Below, piece by piece: positions 53,771 to 64,000 of a stretch of DNA of 64,000 nucleotides. A model generated the notes under the pieces. That model ran no database searches. It was not told the DNA's origin and worked only from the letters and a program-made list of their open reading frames with translations. Made by a program: the position numbers and the translations under genes. How positions within the stretch are numbered: the stretch's first letter is position 1; every line of letters starts with the position of its first letter. This stretch comes from Hoplostethus atlanticus (taxonomy: Eukaryota > Chordata > Actinopteri > Trachichthyiformes > Trachichthyidae). The DNA lies in assembly GCA_034670405.1 (NCBI GenBank), contig JAXDDX010000087.1, positions 1,054,001 to 1,118,000 of the forward strand, given 5' to 3'.

Positions 53771-54242
53771 CAGGGGTTCTCAAATGCCTTCATGTCAAAG
53801 GTCACCAAATAGACACACACATAGTCCCTCATTCGATAAGCTATAGTAACAGGGCCCCTCATAGATAATGTGTTGTTGTTGATTTAGTATTGAATTGTAG
53901 AACTATCTATACTGTACATGGGGTGATAACAGTGGCGAGAGTGTAACCTATGATTAGAATAGTAATTTTTATATATTGATTAAACAGGACACTTTCTAGT
54001 GAATTATGATGAAATGAAGCTATTCCTCAATTTGCTGGGGGACCCCGTGCAACCCACTTTGGGAACCACTGATGGGTCCAGGGCAGTCGATGTCAAGGTC
54101 CTCAGGGTCCAGAGCCCTGCTGGTTTTTATTCCAGCTGTCTATTCAGGGACTGAGTTACACCTGGGATGCCAGGTGAAAGTAATTTCACGTTAAAAACTT
54201 AAATTAACTACTATTCTGGGCCCAGAGGAGTGAGAACCACTG
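53771..54242. mobile_element. hAT-type MITE(s) with CAG-GGTTCTCA ends
   Basis: CAGGGGTTCTCA (53,771-53,782) and TGAGAACCACTG (54,231-54,242) are inverted ends of hAT type. A second inner end, GGGAACCACTG (to 54,071), suggests two overlapping or nested elements. No 8-bp target duplication is visible. Confidence 0.6.
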
Positions 54243-54890
54243 GTTTAATAGACCCATTTTTCACATCATTGGACCCCACAAAGGGTATCAATCCCAAGAT
54301 TGTGGAAATTCTGTGCCGAGGCCCTGTTGACTGTAAACAGAAACCTGCAAAAGTATCACAGATGACAAGATAATAAACCAACCAAACCAGCCTGTGTTCA
54401 GTCTGGTACTGCAGGGAGTGCATTCTTCAGGGGAGATTCTGGCACTGCCTTCGTCATCACACAGGCTCAACCAACCATTACTCGGCTACGTTACTGCTAC
54501 GTTTGTCCCGCCCATATTCCTTGATTTAATAGTGATAGAAGGAATATTTTCTATTTGTAAATAATGTGATTTAATTTAATTGTAATAAATATCACAATCA
54601 CCAATTTTTCTAATGTTTTATTTCCAGGTATTGTATTTCAGGCGTGAAATATCGCTGAAGGTGATTGGCTCAGAAATCTGTCATTCAAATCCAAACCATC
54701 GCGCTAGGTTGAGATTGCAGAGCTTTTCCACGTCAGTGTGTTTACCAGCCAGGGCCAGATTGACAGCTGTTTGGTGTGTTGAAATTGTTCACATTTAGAG
54801 CAATTTTTTTGCGAGTGAATGAGTCAACAGTGTTTGTAGTCAACGGGTTTTCACGCAATGGAATGTCCGAAAATTGTATCCCCCCTATTT
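54243..54890. other. gbf1 upstream region
   Basis: It is the likely promoter side of gbf1. A CCAAT-type 'gattggctcag' motif lies at about 54,663. No coding exon is recognised. Confidence 0.35.
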
Positions 54891-54899
54891 GTTGTAGCG

Positions 54900-55013
54900 A
54901 ATTGAACTTTGGTCTTCTTCATTCACTGTTGGCCGGCTAGCGTGCTAGCTTGTCGAGCTAGCCTAGCATCAGCCGCAACAGGACTCCATCTTGGAAATTG
55001 CAACCACACACAG
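54900..55013 (+). other. gbf1: Probable non-coding exon 1 of gbf1
   Basis: CACACAG|gtaagg gives a strong donor at 55,014. The next good acceptor in the gene is at 57,436, just before the start codon exon. The 5' limit is not defined by sequence alone. Confidence 0.45.
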
Positions 55014-57436
55014 GTAAGGTGTTTGATTTTGGTGAAACAGATCAGAAGTCATATTGCACCTAATTGTGTACATATGTTTTGGCAACCTATGTTGTCGATT
55101 ATGAAATTAAGGAAGTAGGAAAGAAGTGGCTAGTTTGCTGAGAGTTCCCATGCTAAAGATACAGCTAACGTCAGTCAGTTAGCAAACTAGCTAGTTGGGC
55201 TAGGTGGTTAGCTGCTAGGTTTCTAATGTTGTTATTCTTGCAGTAACATTAGCCTATTGGTAAACATTTCAACACACTGACAGGTAACTGAATAGTGTGT
55301 TTCGTGTCATCTCTTTGTATGTTTGTGTACACAGAGGACTGTCAGTTGGCTATCTCTAAGTGCGATGGACAGCTATGTCATTAGCATTGTCTTTGCTCAG
55401 AAGCTAAGCCAATTAGCTATCTGCTTACTAGCTCACTTGACAACTAACTAGCTAGCTTATATCAATTCCAGTTGAAGCATTAATATCTTTCCTTATTGTG
55501 TTGCATTTATATCTGGTAGGTAGTTGTCTTTATTACTAGGAGCCATTGTGCATCCTTTAGAATTAGCTTTGAATTTCCAGTCGTTTTAGTTAGTTGTCAT
55601 TTAGCTGTCAGCCTGTTTCTGATAAGTTACAGGCAGTCATAGTGCTAACTAACTAGGTCGGTACATTATGATCTCCAGTTGGTCTTCAAGGCAAACAACC
55701 ACCAGTAGAAACAAAAAACAATTATATTGTATATCCGTTGAAGAACTCACAATTTAGATTTTGAGACAATTTACTAGGATTTATATTAAATTACACATCA
55801 CTAAAAGCATGGTAAACTCTATTCTGCAAATAAAATGTGGATAAACTGAGTATAGGTGGGTTTGCCCTCCACTACATCCCAGGTTATATGAGTTCACTGG
55901 TAACGTTGGGTGTTAGTTCCCAAAGGTGTGTTCACCTTAGCTGAATCAGGGAATATCTTACTACATCATCAGCATAGGTTAACGCAGCCAATCAGAGTGA
56001 GTGGGTTGCTTTGGCCAGCTGGTTATCTCTTGCAGTCGTTTTTTTGCTGTCATGGATATCCAGGGGTCACCATGGGAACTGGCCCATGGTTTACATAATA
56101 ACATATCATTTCATATCCAGATCTTATTCATCTCTGTTGAACAAGTCAAGAGTGCTGAGTTGATGGCATTCAACCTGCAGTGATTGATGGACTCCTTTTG
56201 TAAGCTTCTGACTTTCAGCATCACTAGGAAAGGTCAATGAAGGATGACAAATCTCAGCTTTATACCAGCATCATATCTCTAAGCATGTAACTGTGTTAAG
56301 CATGTGCTAACGCTATTCAAACAAGTGAGTCCATCTCTTAAGCCTACCATTCTCTCCCTACATCTTAGTCCTCCCCTGTCTTTCATTCATCCTCTTATTG
56401 TTTTGAATAGGCTCCTTGCCATGAATTTAAAAGAACGTGACCTCTGTCACCCAGTCTCAATACTTGTACATCTCCCTGTAAAGCAAGTGTGTTATCTAGA
56501 GTGGTTTCCATGACACGGCAAAAGGTTAATCCAACCATCTTGAGTTATACTGCTTCTCAAATATGAACAGCATGTCATTTTGATACTGTTTGGTTATCCA
56601 GATTGGTTTGAGGCATTGTCCAGGTAACCGTAGGAACTTGCTGATCTGGTTCTTGGATCCTGTGATTCTGTTGAGTTTGGCTGTTGTATTAAGATTCCTT
56701 TGTTTTATGTCAAGCTTGGCAACTTGATGTTAGTGTACCTTTTGTGGCATATCACATTTGCTTATTGGATTTAGCAGGCTTTAAAGGTTTTTCATCTCTT
56801 AAAGATTCCCCACTTAAATTTGTTACAGTATAGGCAAAAAATGACCACAACTGTTGAGAATCATTGTCACACAGGTGTTACTTAAAGATTGGATAATTCT
56901 TAAATTGCTCATAGTAACTAGATTGTCGGTCTGAATCTCTTTATATTGCAACTAAACAGGATTACATGAGTCCATAAATGAAGGTCCATATTAAAAAGGT
57001 TCATGTAAAAAATGGTGTCAGTTGGCCTCGCCTCTCTTTGAGACCTCTTTGCATGAGTTCCTTACTGGATTTTGACATGTCCTTATGAGCACTGATTTAT
57101 ATCCTGACAGTAGTTGTCCAATAATTATAGTGTCTCTTGGCAATAGAGTGTCAAGTCACTGGATATACAATGCTCAGTAACAGGCTTTTGATGGGCTGCC
57201 TGTTATGCTGGTTCTGCTCTCTACAGGTGTAGAGGTAGCATCTAAACTTACCCAAATATTTCTTTCAAAGATGTATATTAATTATTTTGTCTGCTAAAAG
57301 TAATATTGACAGGTCATTTTTTTAGTTTACCAGTCCTGGGCAGGTGAGCCAAGAAGTTCATTTCTGACCCTGTGACGGGTATTGCGTGGTAAAGTTGCCG
57401 TCAGAAACAACGCAACCCTTTCTCTGTTCTTCTCAG

Positions 57437-57540
57437 AAAGCAGAATGGTGGACAAGAATATCTACATCGTCCAAGGTGAGATTAGTAATGTCGTTGGTGC
57501 CATCAAGAGGAACTCCAGATGGAATACCCACACTCCACTG
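57437..57540 (+). CDS. gbf1: gbf1 first coding exon
   Basis: The acceptor 'tgttcttctcag' is followed by AAAGCAGA and the ATG at 57,445. It has 32 codons and ends THTPL|gtaagt in phase 0. Confidence 0.92.
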
Positions 57541-60484
57541 GTAAGTTCATTATGTATAAATCACCATATATATCCTTATTTTAATTGAGTTGTGAGTCTC
57601 TAAAATACATTCACTAAGTCTGTAATGTGGTGAGGTCAGTGTTCCTTAAACCTGAATTATTTCTGTAAAAAGTATTTCAGTATTCAGTTTAATTCTTTTT
57701 CCATGACAATTCTTTCTGTGTTGCCTATCTAGCTGAATTTCTTTAAGTCCAAAGATATCAATATTAACTCCTGCAATCATCTGCCATTAATCAGTGACAC
57801 AGTCAGTTTTGAACAAAGTGTCATGGGCTTTTTTTGCTGTCTCAGATGATTTCTTTTGAGTTCAACTGCAATGTAGCCTATGAAATTCACAAATGCTTTA
57901 TTGTTCTCACAAGCATTGGATATCTTTAACCCCTTCTTCAATTCTTCTGTGATCTGAACTTTAAACAGCAGTTCTTCCTTCCCAATTTTGTATGAAACAT
58001 GGACCTCACACTGAGAGGTCATACTTGCTTTTCCAGCAAAGTCTTTTCGATTGCTTTAACAAAAATCATAAATTATGATTCAATGTGGAAGAGAAGTTGT
58101 CTTTTTCTAATTGGTTATGATTTTCAGTAGCTCAAGCCTAGCAGTTTTGCACATTCAGTCATGATTGAAAGTTTGTGAACCTCTTGTGCAATTATAGAAA
58201 GTTTGAGATATATATATATATATATTTTACCATGCAATCCTTATTTAATCAAAATGACCATTTTCTTAACTGAAATAAAGGATCAATATTTACCAATTTT
58301 GGATTTTTTATTTTTTATTTTAGAAGAAATTGTGCATGCAGTAAAATTAAAATAGTTTAAAGGGAATTAGTGCAAGTGCAAAAATAAGTGAAGCTCTTGG
58401 ATTAGTTAAAGCAAGTAGGTAAATAGATAAATAATTGGGTATGAATTTAACCAGTCAAAGGGCAAATGTTTGGGGGAAGTGGGTGGAGGGGGGCCGGAGA
58501 AACCTGGTCAGGTGGTCTCAGAGAAACTCAGGAAAAGAGTAGTGAGGGAGCATCAGTCTGGGGAAGGTTAGAAAGTCATATCAAAAAGATTTGGGCTCCA
58601 TCAGTCCACTGAGACAAATAATATACAAATGGAGAGAATTTAACATGACAGAGACTCTGACTAGAAGTTGACGACCTTCTAAAATATCACCAAGAGCCAC
58701 AAGAAAAAAGAAGCCTCTACTGTCTAAAAAGAACAAAGCTGTCCAGCTTAAGTTAAACCTGAAGATTCCTGGAAGTCTGTTCTCTGGACAGATGAGTCCA
58801 AAACTGAACTGTTTGGTCGCAATTAAAAATGTCGTGTTTGGACAACTCACAGCTGCCCGCCACCAAAATAACCTTCTCCCTACAGTCAAGCATGGTGGTG
58901 GGAGCGTCATGGTCTGGGGCTGTTTCTCTTCCTCTGGACCTGGACGACTCAACATTAAGGGAACCATGAATTCTGACGGAAACTAGAGAATTCATGAACA
59001 GAACGTCAGACCATCAATCTGAGAGCTGAAGCTGTTAAAGCTAAACAAGACGATGGTCCTAAGCATTCAATCAAATCTACCAAAGAACGACTCAGGAAGA
59101 AGTTGCTTATGGTTTTGGATTGACCAAGTCAAACTGAGATGCTGTCAGGACCTGAAGTGTCTGTTCATGTTCACCTCAAACCTCACTGAGCAAGCAGAGT
59201 TCTGTAAGGAGGAGTGGGAGAAAATCCCTCCAGGAAGATGAAGAGACTGATCAGTAGCTATAGGAGACGTTTACTCAAAGTCATTGCTGCTAAAGGAGGT
59301 GCCACAAGTATTGATTGAAGGAGATATCTGAGGTTTTGTAGTTTGTTGATTAAACAATGAAAGTACATCACATGTATGTTGTGCATGTTCTTTATTGAAT
59401 TTGCAGTTATTAAAATTGCAGTTTACATAAGGATTTTGTGAGGTTATTCCTTTATAATATATGAAATAATGACCACCCCCTGTAGGGTTCACAAACTTGA
59501 GACATGACTTGAGAAAACATGACTGTATGTGCTAACCAGAGCCTCCCAGTTGATTATTGGCTTATAGGGCATGCATTGAAGAAAATAAACTGACCTCCAA
59601 TAGGAAATCTCGTTAATAACTGGTCAAATTACTACAAGACACAGGGTAACATATGATTGGCTTATGGTTCCTTTTCATCTTTCATCTTGATTTCTATGGA
59701 ATCAAATATTTGTCCAAGTCTGAGATTATTTTTCTCACTCTTGGGGGCAGTTGTCTTTTTTATTTTTAATAGTTTTTTTTTTAGTCATGCCTATTTCCTC
59801 ATGTCATTGCCTAAATCCCATAGTGTATAACAGCTAACTGTACCTTCTAGGAATGTCAGAGCTAATAACTACCAACTGTGAGAGGATTTTCAGATCCTAC
59901 GGTGTCAAACACAACAAGGTGCCAACCTGTTTTTTTTGGATGCCTGAACATCCTTAAAGGTCTTAGGGGTAATGCTGCTAATCAGCCGATCATTTTTTTT
60001 CTTTCTGCTTCTTTTGATAGCAGTATTCACTACAATGGATTCATAATTATGTTCTCAGTTAAGTTGCAGTTAAATGGTGGAGAAATATTGCAGCCCCAAC
60101 TCATACAGAGTTGAGGATCATGCAGGTAGTAAATTGTGAACTCCCCCAAGAAGCAAAGACATATCGTGAATTGGGTTCTATAGTAAGTCTATAGAAAATA
60201 TTGATGACACGTTTGCCCTTGGCACGAGAGATAACAATATTCTTTGTGAATTTTTTGAGTGTTGATGTGTAGCAGGTTCTCACAAAACAGTCACACACCT
60301 GCTTTATAGCACACACACATTGATGTGAATCAATCACATCCAGAGACTGCATTCATGAATGAAATGAGATTCAGATGTGCTGCCATTATCTTTGCTTGTC
60401 ATTCTTTGCCTACACAGGATGAAGAACAGGACCCGTTACTCAATAGCTTTGGCCACCTTAAGGAGATCCTCAACGGCATAAAAG
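57445..60484 (+). CDS. gbf1: GBF1, N-terminal coding exons (partial gene)
   Basis: GBF1 is the large Sec7-domain guanine nucleotide exchange factor that activates ARF1 at the cis-Golgi and drives COPI recruitment. Two coding exons are visible, 57,445-57,540 and 60,418-60,484. They encode MVDKNIYIVQGEI, then AIKRNSRWNTHTPL, then DEEQDPLLNSFGHLKEILNG. This is the conserved N-terminal (DCB) start of vertebrate GBF1, very close to the human N-terminus. Only 54 of about 1,860 residues are inside the window, and the next exon lies beyond 64,000. The gene is divergent from pitx3; the two genes are adjacent in human as well. Intron 2 carries a Tc1 relic. Confidence 0.9.
58156..59525 (+). mobile_element. 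Decayed Tc1/mariner element in gbf1 intron 2
   Basis: The outer ends are CAGTCATG (58,156) and CATGACTG (59,518-59,525). A second inverted block, GTTTGTGAACC / GGTTCACAAAC (58,171 and 59,486), gives long terminal repeats. Inside, fragments such as GGGSVMVWGCFSSSGPG identify the Tc1 transposase, followed by EEWEKIPPG near the C-terminus. Stops and frame changes occur throughout, so it is inactive. A TATATA run lies at 58,208-58,225. Confidence 0.85.
60418..60484 (+). CDS. gbf1: gbf1 second coding exon
   Basis: The acceptor 'gcctacacag' is followed by GATGAAGAACAGGACCC (DEEQDPLLN). The exon ends GGCATAAAAG|gtgagt in phase 1. Confidence 0.92.
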
Positions 60485-61479
60485 GTGAGTTGGGCGACGG
60501 TGATGTAGGTCGTGTGTTGGGCGGCAGGATCATTAGGAACTGTAGCCTTACTTGTGTTTCCATCTACACGGTGGGTTCAAAATCAACTAAACACCAAAAT
60601 AAAAGTCCCCTGGCAGTGTGAAAGTTTCTTCTGGTTTGATGTTGATCGTAATGATGACTAACATAAAACTACAATTTACAACTTTTTATCTTGAGACAGG
60701 AAGTGTATTGTTAGTCACAACCCCAATAAGTGTTGCTGCAACACTTTTCAACTCCTTTTGATGAGCTTTCTACCTTGTAGTGTCATCTAGCCTGAGATTG
60801 AAGTAACTTGCATCCGTAAAGCTGCAACAGGTGTTGAAGAAGCAGACAGCGATGTTTGGCCAATCTGAAGTAAAAGAAAAAACACAAGGGGGGTGGGGGA
60901 GGGGGGGGTGTCAAAATAAACAGCTTGATTCTGTCATTGCTTTAACATTTTATTTCAATGCATTCCCTTTCCATTGTGATAATAACAGATATCATTGTAG
61001 CTACTCTTGAAACTGCATGTTTTGCATCTACCTCAGGTTTGGACTCCCCTGGCTTTCTTCCTTCTCTCAAGGCCTTCCTTGTAAAATACTTTTCATTGCT
61101 CATCTGACGTAACAAACGTTCAATGCACAGAGGGGGAAAAAAATGTATAGACTCCGATTGCAGCTGGGGTAATGTCACTTTGCGGAAGGTAACATCTGAA
61201 GTTCAGTTTTGGAGAAAAAAAACCCCCTAACAATTACCTTCTGTTGTCGAGTCAATATCAGGTTTTGTCAGACAGCAAGTGGATGAGGGGAAAAAGGTGT
61301 GTGTGTGTGTGTGTGGTGCAGTGTGCTTACAAGCTAGTTTAGTGAGATTAGTCTCTGATGTACAGAACATAACGCAATGTGTTAGAGATCCATTTAGATC
61401 CATTTCTATACATTGACCAAGTTTTTATTTTCTGAGTCTTGTCTGTTGCACGTTTAGCTTCACTATTCTTTTTTTCTTT

Positions 61480-61733
61480 TTTTCTTTTCGTTCTTTCGTT
61501 TATTACTCCATTGTTGTTGAAAGCCACAACCCAGCTCACCACTGGCCACGCCCATACAACGTGCTCACAGCAAGTGGGATACGCCCCAAAATGTCCCCAG
61601 CAGCATTGAAAAGACAATTTCAGGCAAACGGGGAGTTTTAGGCTCGTACACATAGGGTCACAGACTGATCATGTATAATAAATCCTAATTGTTATTTTAA
61701 TGTGAAAAAAAGTTGCATATTAGAGCTTTAATG
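61480..61733. repeat. MITE-like fragment with 'ATATGCAACTTTTTTT' end
   Basis: The inverse of the right end, CATTAAAGCTCTAATATGCAAC followed by a T-run, resembles the TTAA element at 4,629. The left end is not clear. Confidence 0.4.
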
Positions 61734-63510
61734 ACCCCGAAAGGACCTTTTTAGAAAATGGCCTCTGGTTGGAATACCATTTACTCCTGTTAAAGCCATC
61801 CATATTATACAGGAAACAATATTTAAAGTTAATTTCCCATTTTAAAGATCCTTGAGGACTGCCACAGCTCATAAAGCCAGCCCATTCAAACCCAAGCGTC
61901 ACTTAGGTTTTTTTCTTTCAATTTTCCCTGTTTCAATATATTACTTGAATAAAGCTTAGAGAGTTGGGATGTTGAGGTTGAGCATAATCAGCTTGCTATC
62001 ACAAAATGCCTTTCCCCCTTTGTCTGAAGAGTAAGGGCATATTTAATCAGGTGTGCTCAGTAGATTTCCACAGAGAAACGTCTTGGCCTTTCACGTTTGT
62101 CAATATTATCTCTCTCAATGTCGTACTGTGCATGGGATTTTTCTTCATTAGATAATTTTAAGATGTCCCAAGCAAGCAATACCACCGTTTGTTCATCTTT
62201 TTTTTCCAAATGCCTCATTATGAGTAAGACAACGAAGGTAAATGTTACATCGAGTTGTGCAAGTGTTTCTCTCCGTACAAAGAGGTGAGAATGTTTTGAG
62301 CCATGTGCATCGCTGGTTGAGACACTCTGTAAACATTCATCTGAGATTCAATCAAAGCTACATTGCACTATTCACTATCTATACTTTGTCAACCGCCACT
62401 GGCACCGCATGGAAAGGAAATTCTGCCATACGTTGCTCCATTGACAAGGAATTCACCAATTTTCTGGCTATGCAGCCTATTGCAAAAGTAGGTAGCCTAT
62501 TTTTATGGACATTATTCTAGAAGTATAATTTGTAGTTTTAATAAATGCTTAAATGTTTATCAATTGAATGTTGAATTATTTTGTTAAAAAATATTAAAAA
62601 ATGCATATATAAACAGGCAACTTAATGTCATTAGTTTTTTCATTCCATTCCCATAGTGCAAAGCATCCACACTTCAAAGTCCACTCTTCTCACTTCTTAC
62701 AAAAAGGCAAAAAGGTGGAACAAATGCTGGTGGAAATGGGCCCAGAGGAGTAAATGACACCAAATCTAGGCAACTAATGTCTTTAACAATCTGGCTTATT
62801 GAAATAATGTATAGTCTTATTTTGTCCAATGTACTCAAACTACAAAAGTGCAACAGTCACACTGGTTACTAACTATAAAACATGCAGGCTTGAAAACAAG
62901 GTCTAATTTGGATTTACAATGCTTTCACTCGCAGTGCGTCATTTTAAATTTTCAAGTTTGGAAAAAGTAACCTGATTGCATAGTGGTCAAGGCAGGCTGG
63001 TTGGTTCTGTGATTATTTTGATTAAAATTAAAATATTTTGATTATTTTAACTTGGATTGGCTTTCAAAAACGTAGCTTACAATAGCCATAGATTTAGCCT
63101 CATCTATGTTTTCATATTTCTGTTGTATGAGAATGTGCCATGGCAGTGATAACCACATAGAATTGACAGATTTTTTTATTTTTGTGTGTGTCGGAATTAG
63201 GAGTGTCTTGAAACTCCAATGGGTGGGGAGTTTTTGTTCCAAAACAGACTTTTGAAAGCCAGAAATCTCAGCAGCTGACCAAGTAATCGATGAGTCATTG
63301 GTACTGATCAACAACCCTATCAACCCCTTGCAGATATATTATGGTGAGTTTGAGTTGACTGACTGTTGGTCCACCAGTCTCTCACTCACACACACAAAGA
63401 CACTGTGCAGGTATTTGGCAAACAAAGCTGGCTTGACACAGGAGGGAATGCCTACCAGTTAGCTGATAACTGTCGTTGCCTCCTGGAGTAAGAACATTAT
63501 TTGCCAAATA

Positions 63511-63553
63511 CTACTTTGGGCCAAAGTTAAATAACAACTTTGGCCCAAAGTAG
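63511..63553. repeat. Perfect 18-bp inverted repeat
   Basis: CTACTTTGGGCCAAAGTT (63,511-63,528) and AACTTTGGCCCAAAGTAG (63,536-63,553) are exact reverse complements with the loop AAATAAC. Confidence 0.95.
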
Positions 63554-64000
63554 GGGAGCATTTTCGTCTCGCTCTCGTCTCGTAGTTGTTTCGTGCATCT
63601 TGCTGAACACTGCATGTTGCTTTCACTAGACTTCTGCATACGGACAGTGGGTACAACAGTGCTTGCATAATCTACACCACATCTAAGTCCTTGATTCATA
63701 ATTGGTTGTCTAAACTTAGCCATGCAGCATAGCAGCAAACAAAAAGTTAGCTGTTACCTCAATTACTAACCAACTGGGCTCTGCATTTATCAGGCTCAGT
63801 CTGGTTCTGAGTAATAGGAATGAGGTATTAGATGTGGTTAGTAGGGAGAAACAAGTTTCCCCAATAGCAATGGTTGCAAACATAACATAATGTAGGTGTG
63901 TAATGTAGGTTCCTCCATCTTTCAGCAACAGTAGCAATGTTTATTCTTTTTTTTTTTGACCTTGTGCTATTGAAGGCAATTCAGCCTGGACTGGACTGGA

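Larger units (their letters stand above)
60485..64000. other. gbf1 intron 3 (runs off the window)
   Basis: No further GBF1 coding exon is found. Contents are (GT)n at 61,298-61,315, a MITE-like terminus at 61,705-61,733 and a perfect inverted repeat at 63,511-63,553. The rest is AT-rich unique sequence. Confidence 0.55.

Noticed and set aside
58581-58967. 128-codon minus-strand frame
   Set aside because: It is the antisense shadow of the Tc1 transposase relic.

Overview
This window is nuclear DNA of a teleost fish. The genes have many introns with GT-AG (and some GC-AG) splice sites. Fish-type repeats are abundant: CR1/Rex1-like LINE tails, hAT-like and TTAA-flanked MITEs, a Tc1 element, a Ty3/gypsy relic, and many microsatellites. 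The predicted Pitx3 protein is fish-like. Nothing bacterial, phage or CRISPR is present.

Three host genes can be read. (1) Positions 5,180-15,990, minus strand: a complete pancreatic triacylglycerol lipase gene (pnlip-like), with 12 coding exons, a probable non-coding first exon, a TATA box and a poly(A) signal. The exons splice in phase to 468 codons with an intact Ser-Asp-His triad. (2) Positions about 31,490-49,100, minus strand: pitx3, a bicoid-class (K50) homeobox gene. Its three coding exons give 294 aa, and a probable 5' non-coding exon lies 8 kb upstream. (3) From about 54,900 to the right edge, plus strand: the 5' end of gbf1, the large Sec7-type ARF exchange factor. Only a probable non-coding exon and the first two coding exons are inside the window. 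pitx3 and gbf1 are divergent neighbours, as their human orthologues are adjacent on 10q24, which supports both identifications.

Layout. Positions 1-5,180 hold repeats and no recognisable gene. The lipase follows to 16.0 kb; its introns carry LINE and MITE copies and a 36-bp minisatellite. Positions 16.9-22.9 kb hold a decayed KIAA1586-like hAT-transposase-derived sequence, opened in the middle by a frameshifted Ty3/gypsy interior that has no LTRs. Positions 22.9-31.5 kb are a gene desert with MITEs and AT-rich, non-repetitive stretches that could be conserved regulatory DNA. pitx3 and its introns occupy 31.5-49.1 kb. The pitx3-gbf1 intergenic region (49.1-54.9 kb) holds microsatellites, poly-G tracts, a cluster of CACATGTG palindromes and two MITEs. 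The rest is gbf1 introns 1-3, with a decayed Tc1 element in intron 2.

The three genes have unrelated roles: gut lipid digestion, lens and midbrain dopaminergic development, and Golgi trafficking. I see no operon-like cooperation and no convincing new biological system. The best second-look items are the intronic minisatellite that repeats a splice donor-like motif, a histidine-to-proline change beside the lipase oxyanion hole, two GC-AG introns in the lipase gene, the gypsy-in-hAT chimera, the perfect inverted repeats at 16,065 and 63,511, and one repeat family whose eight copies all point the same way.
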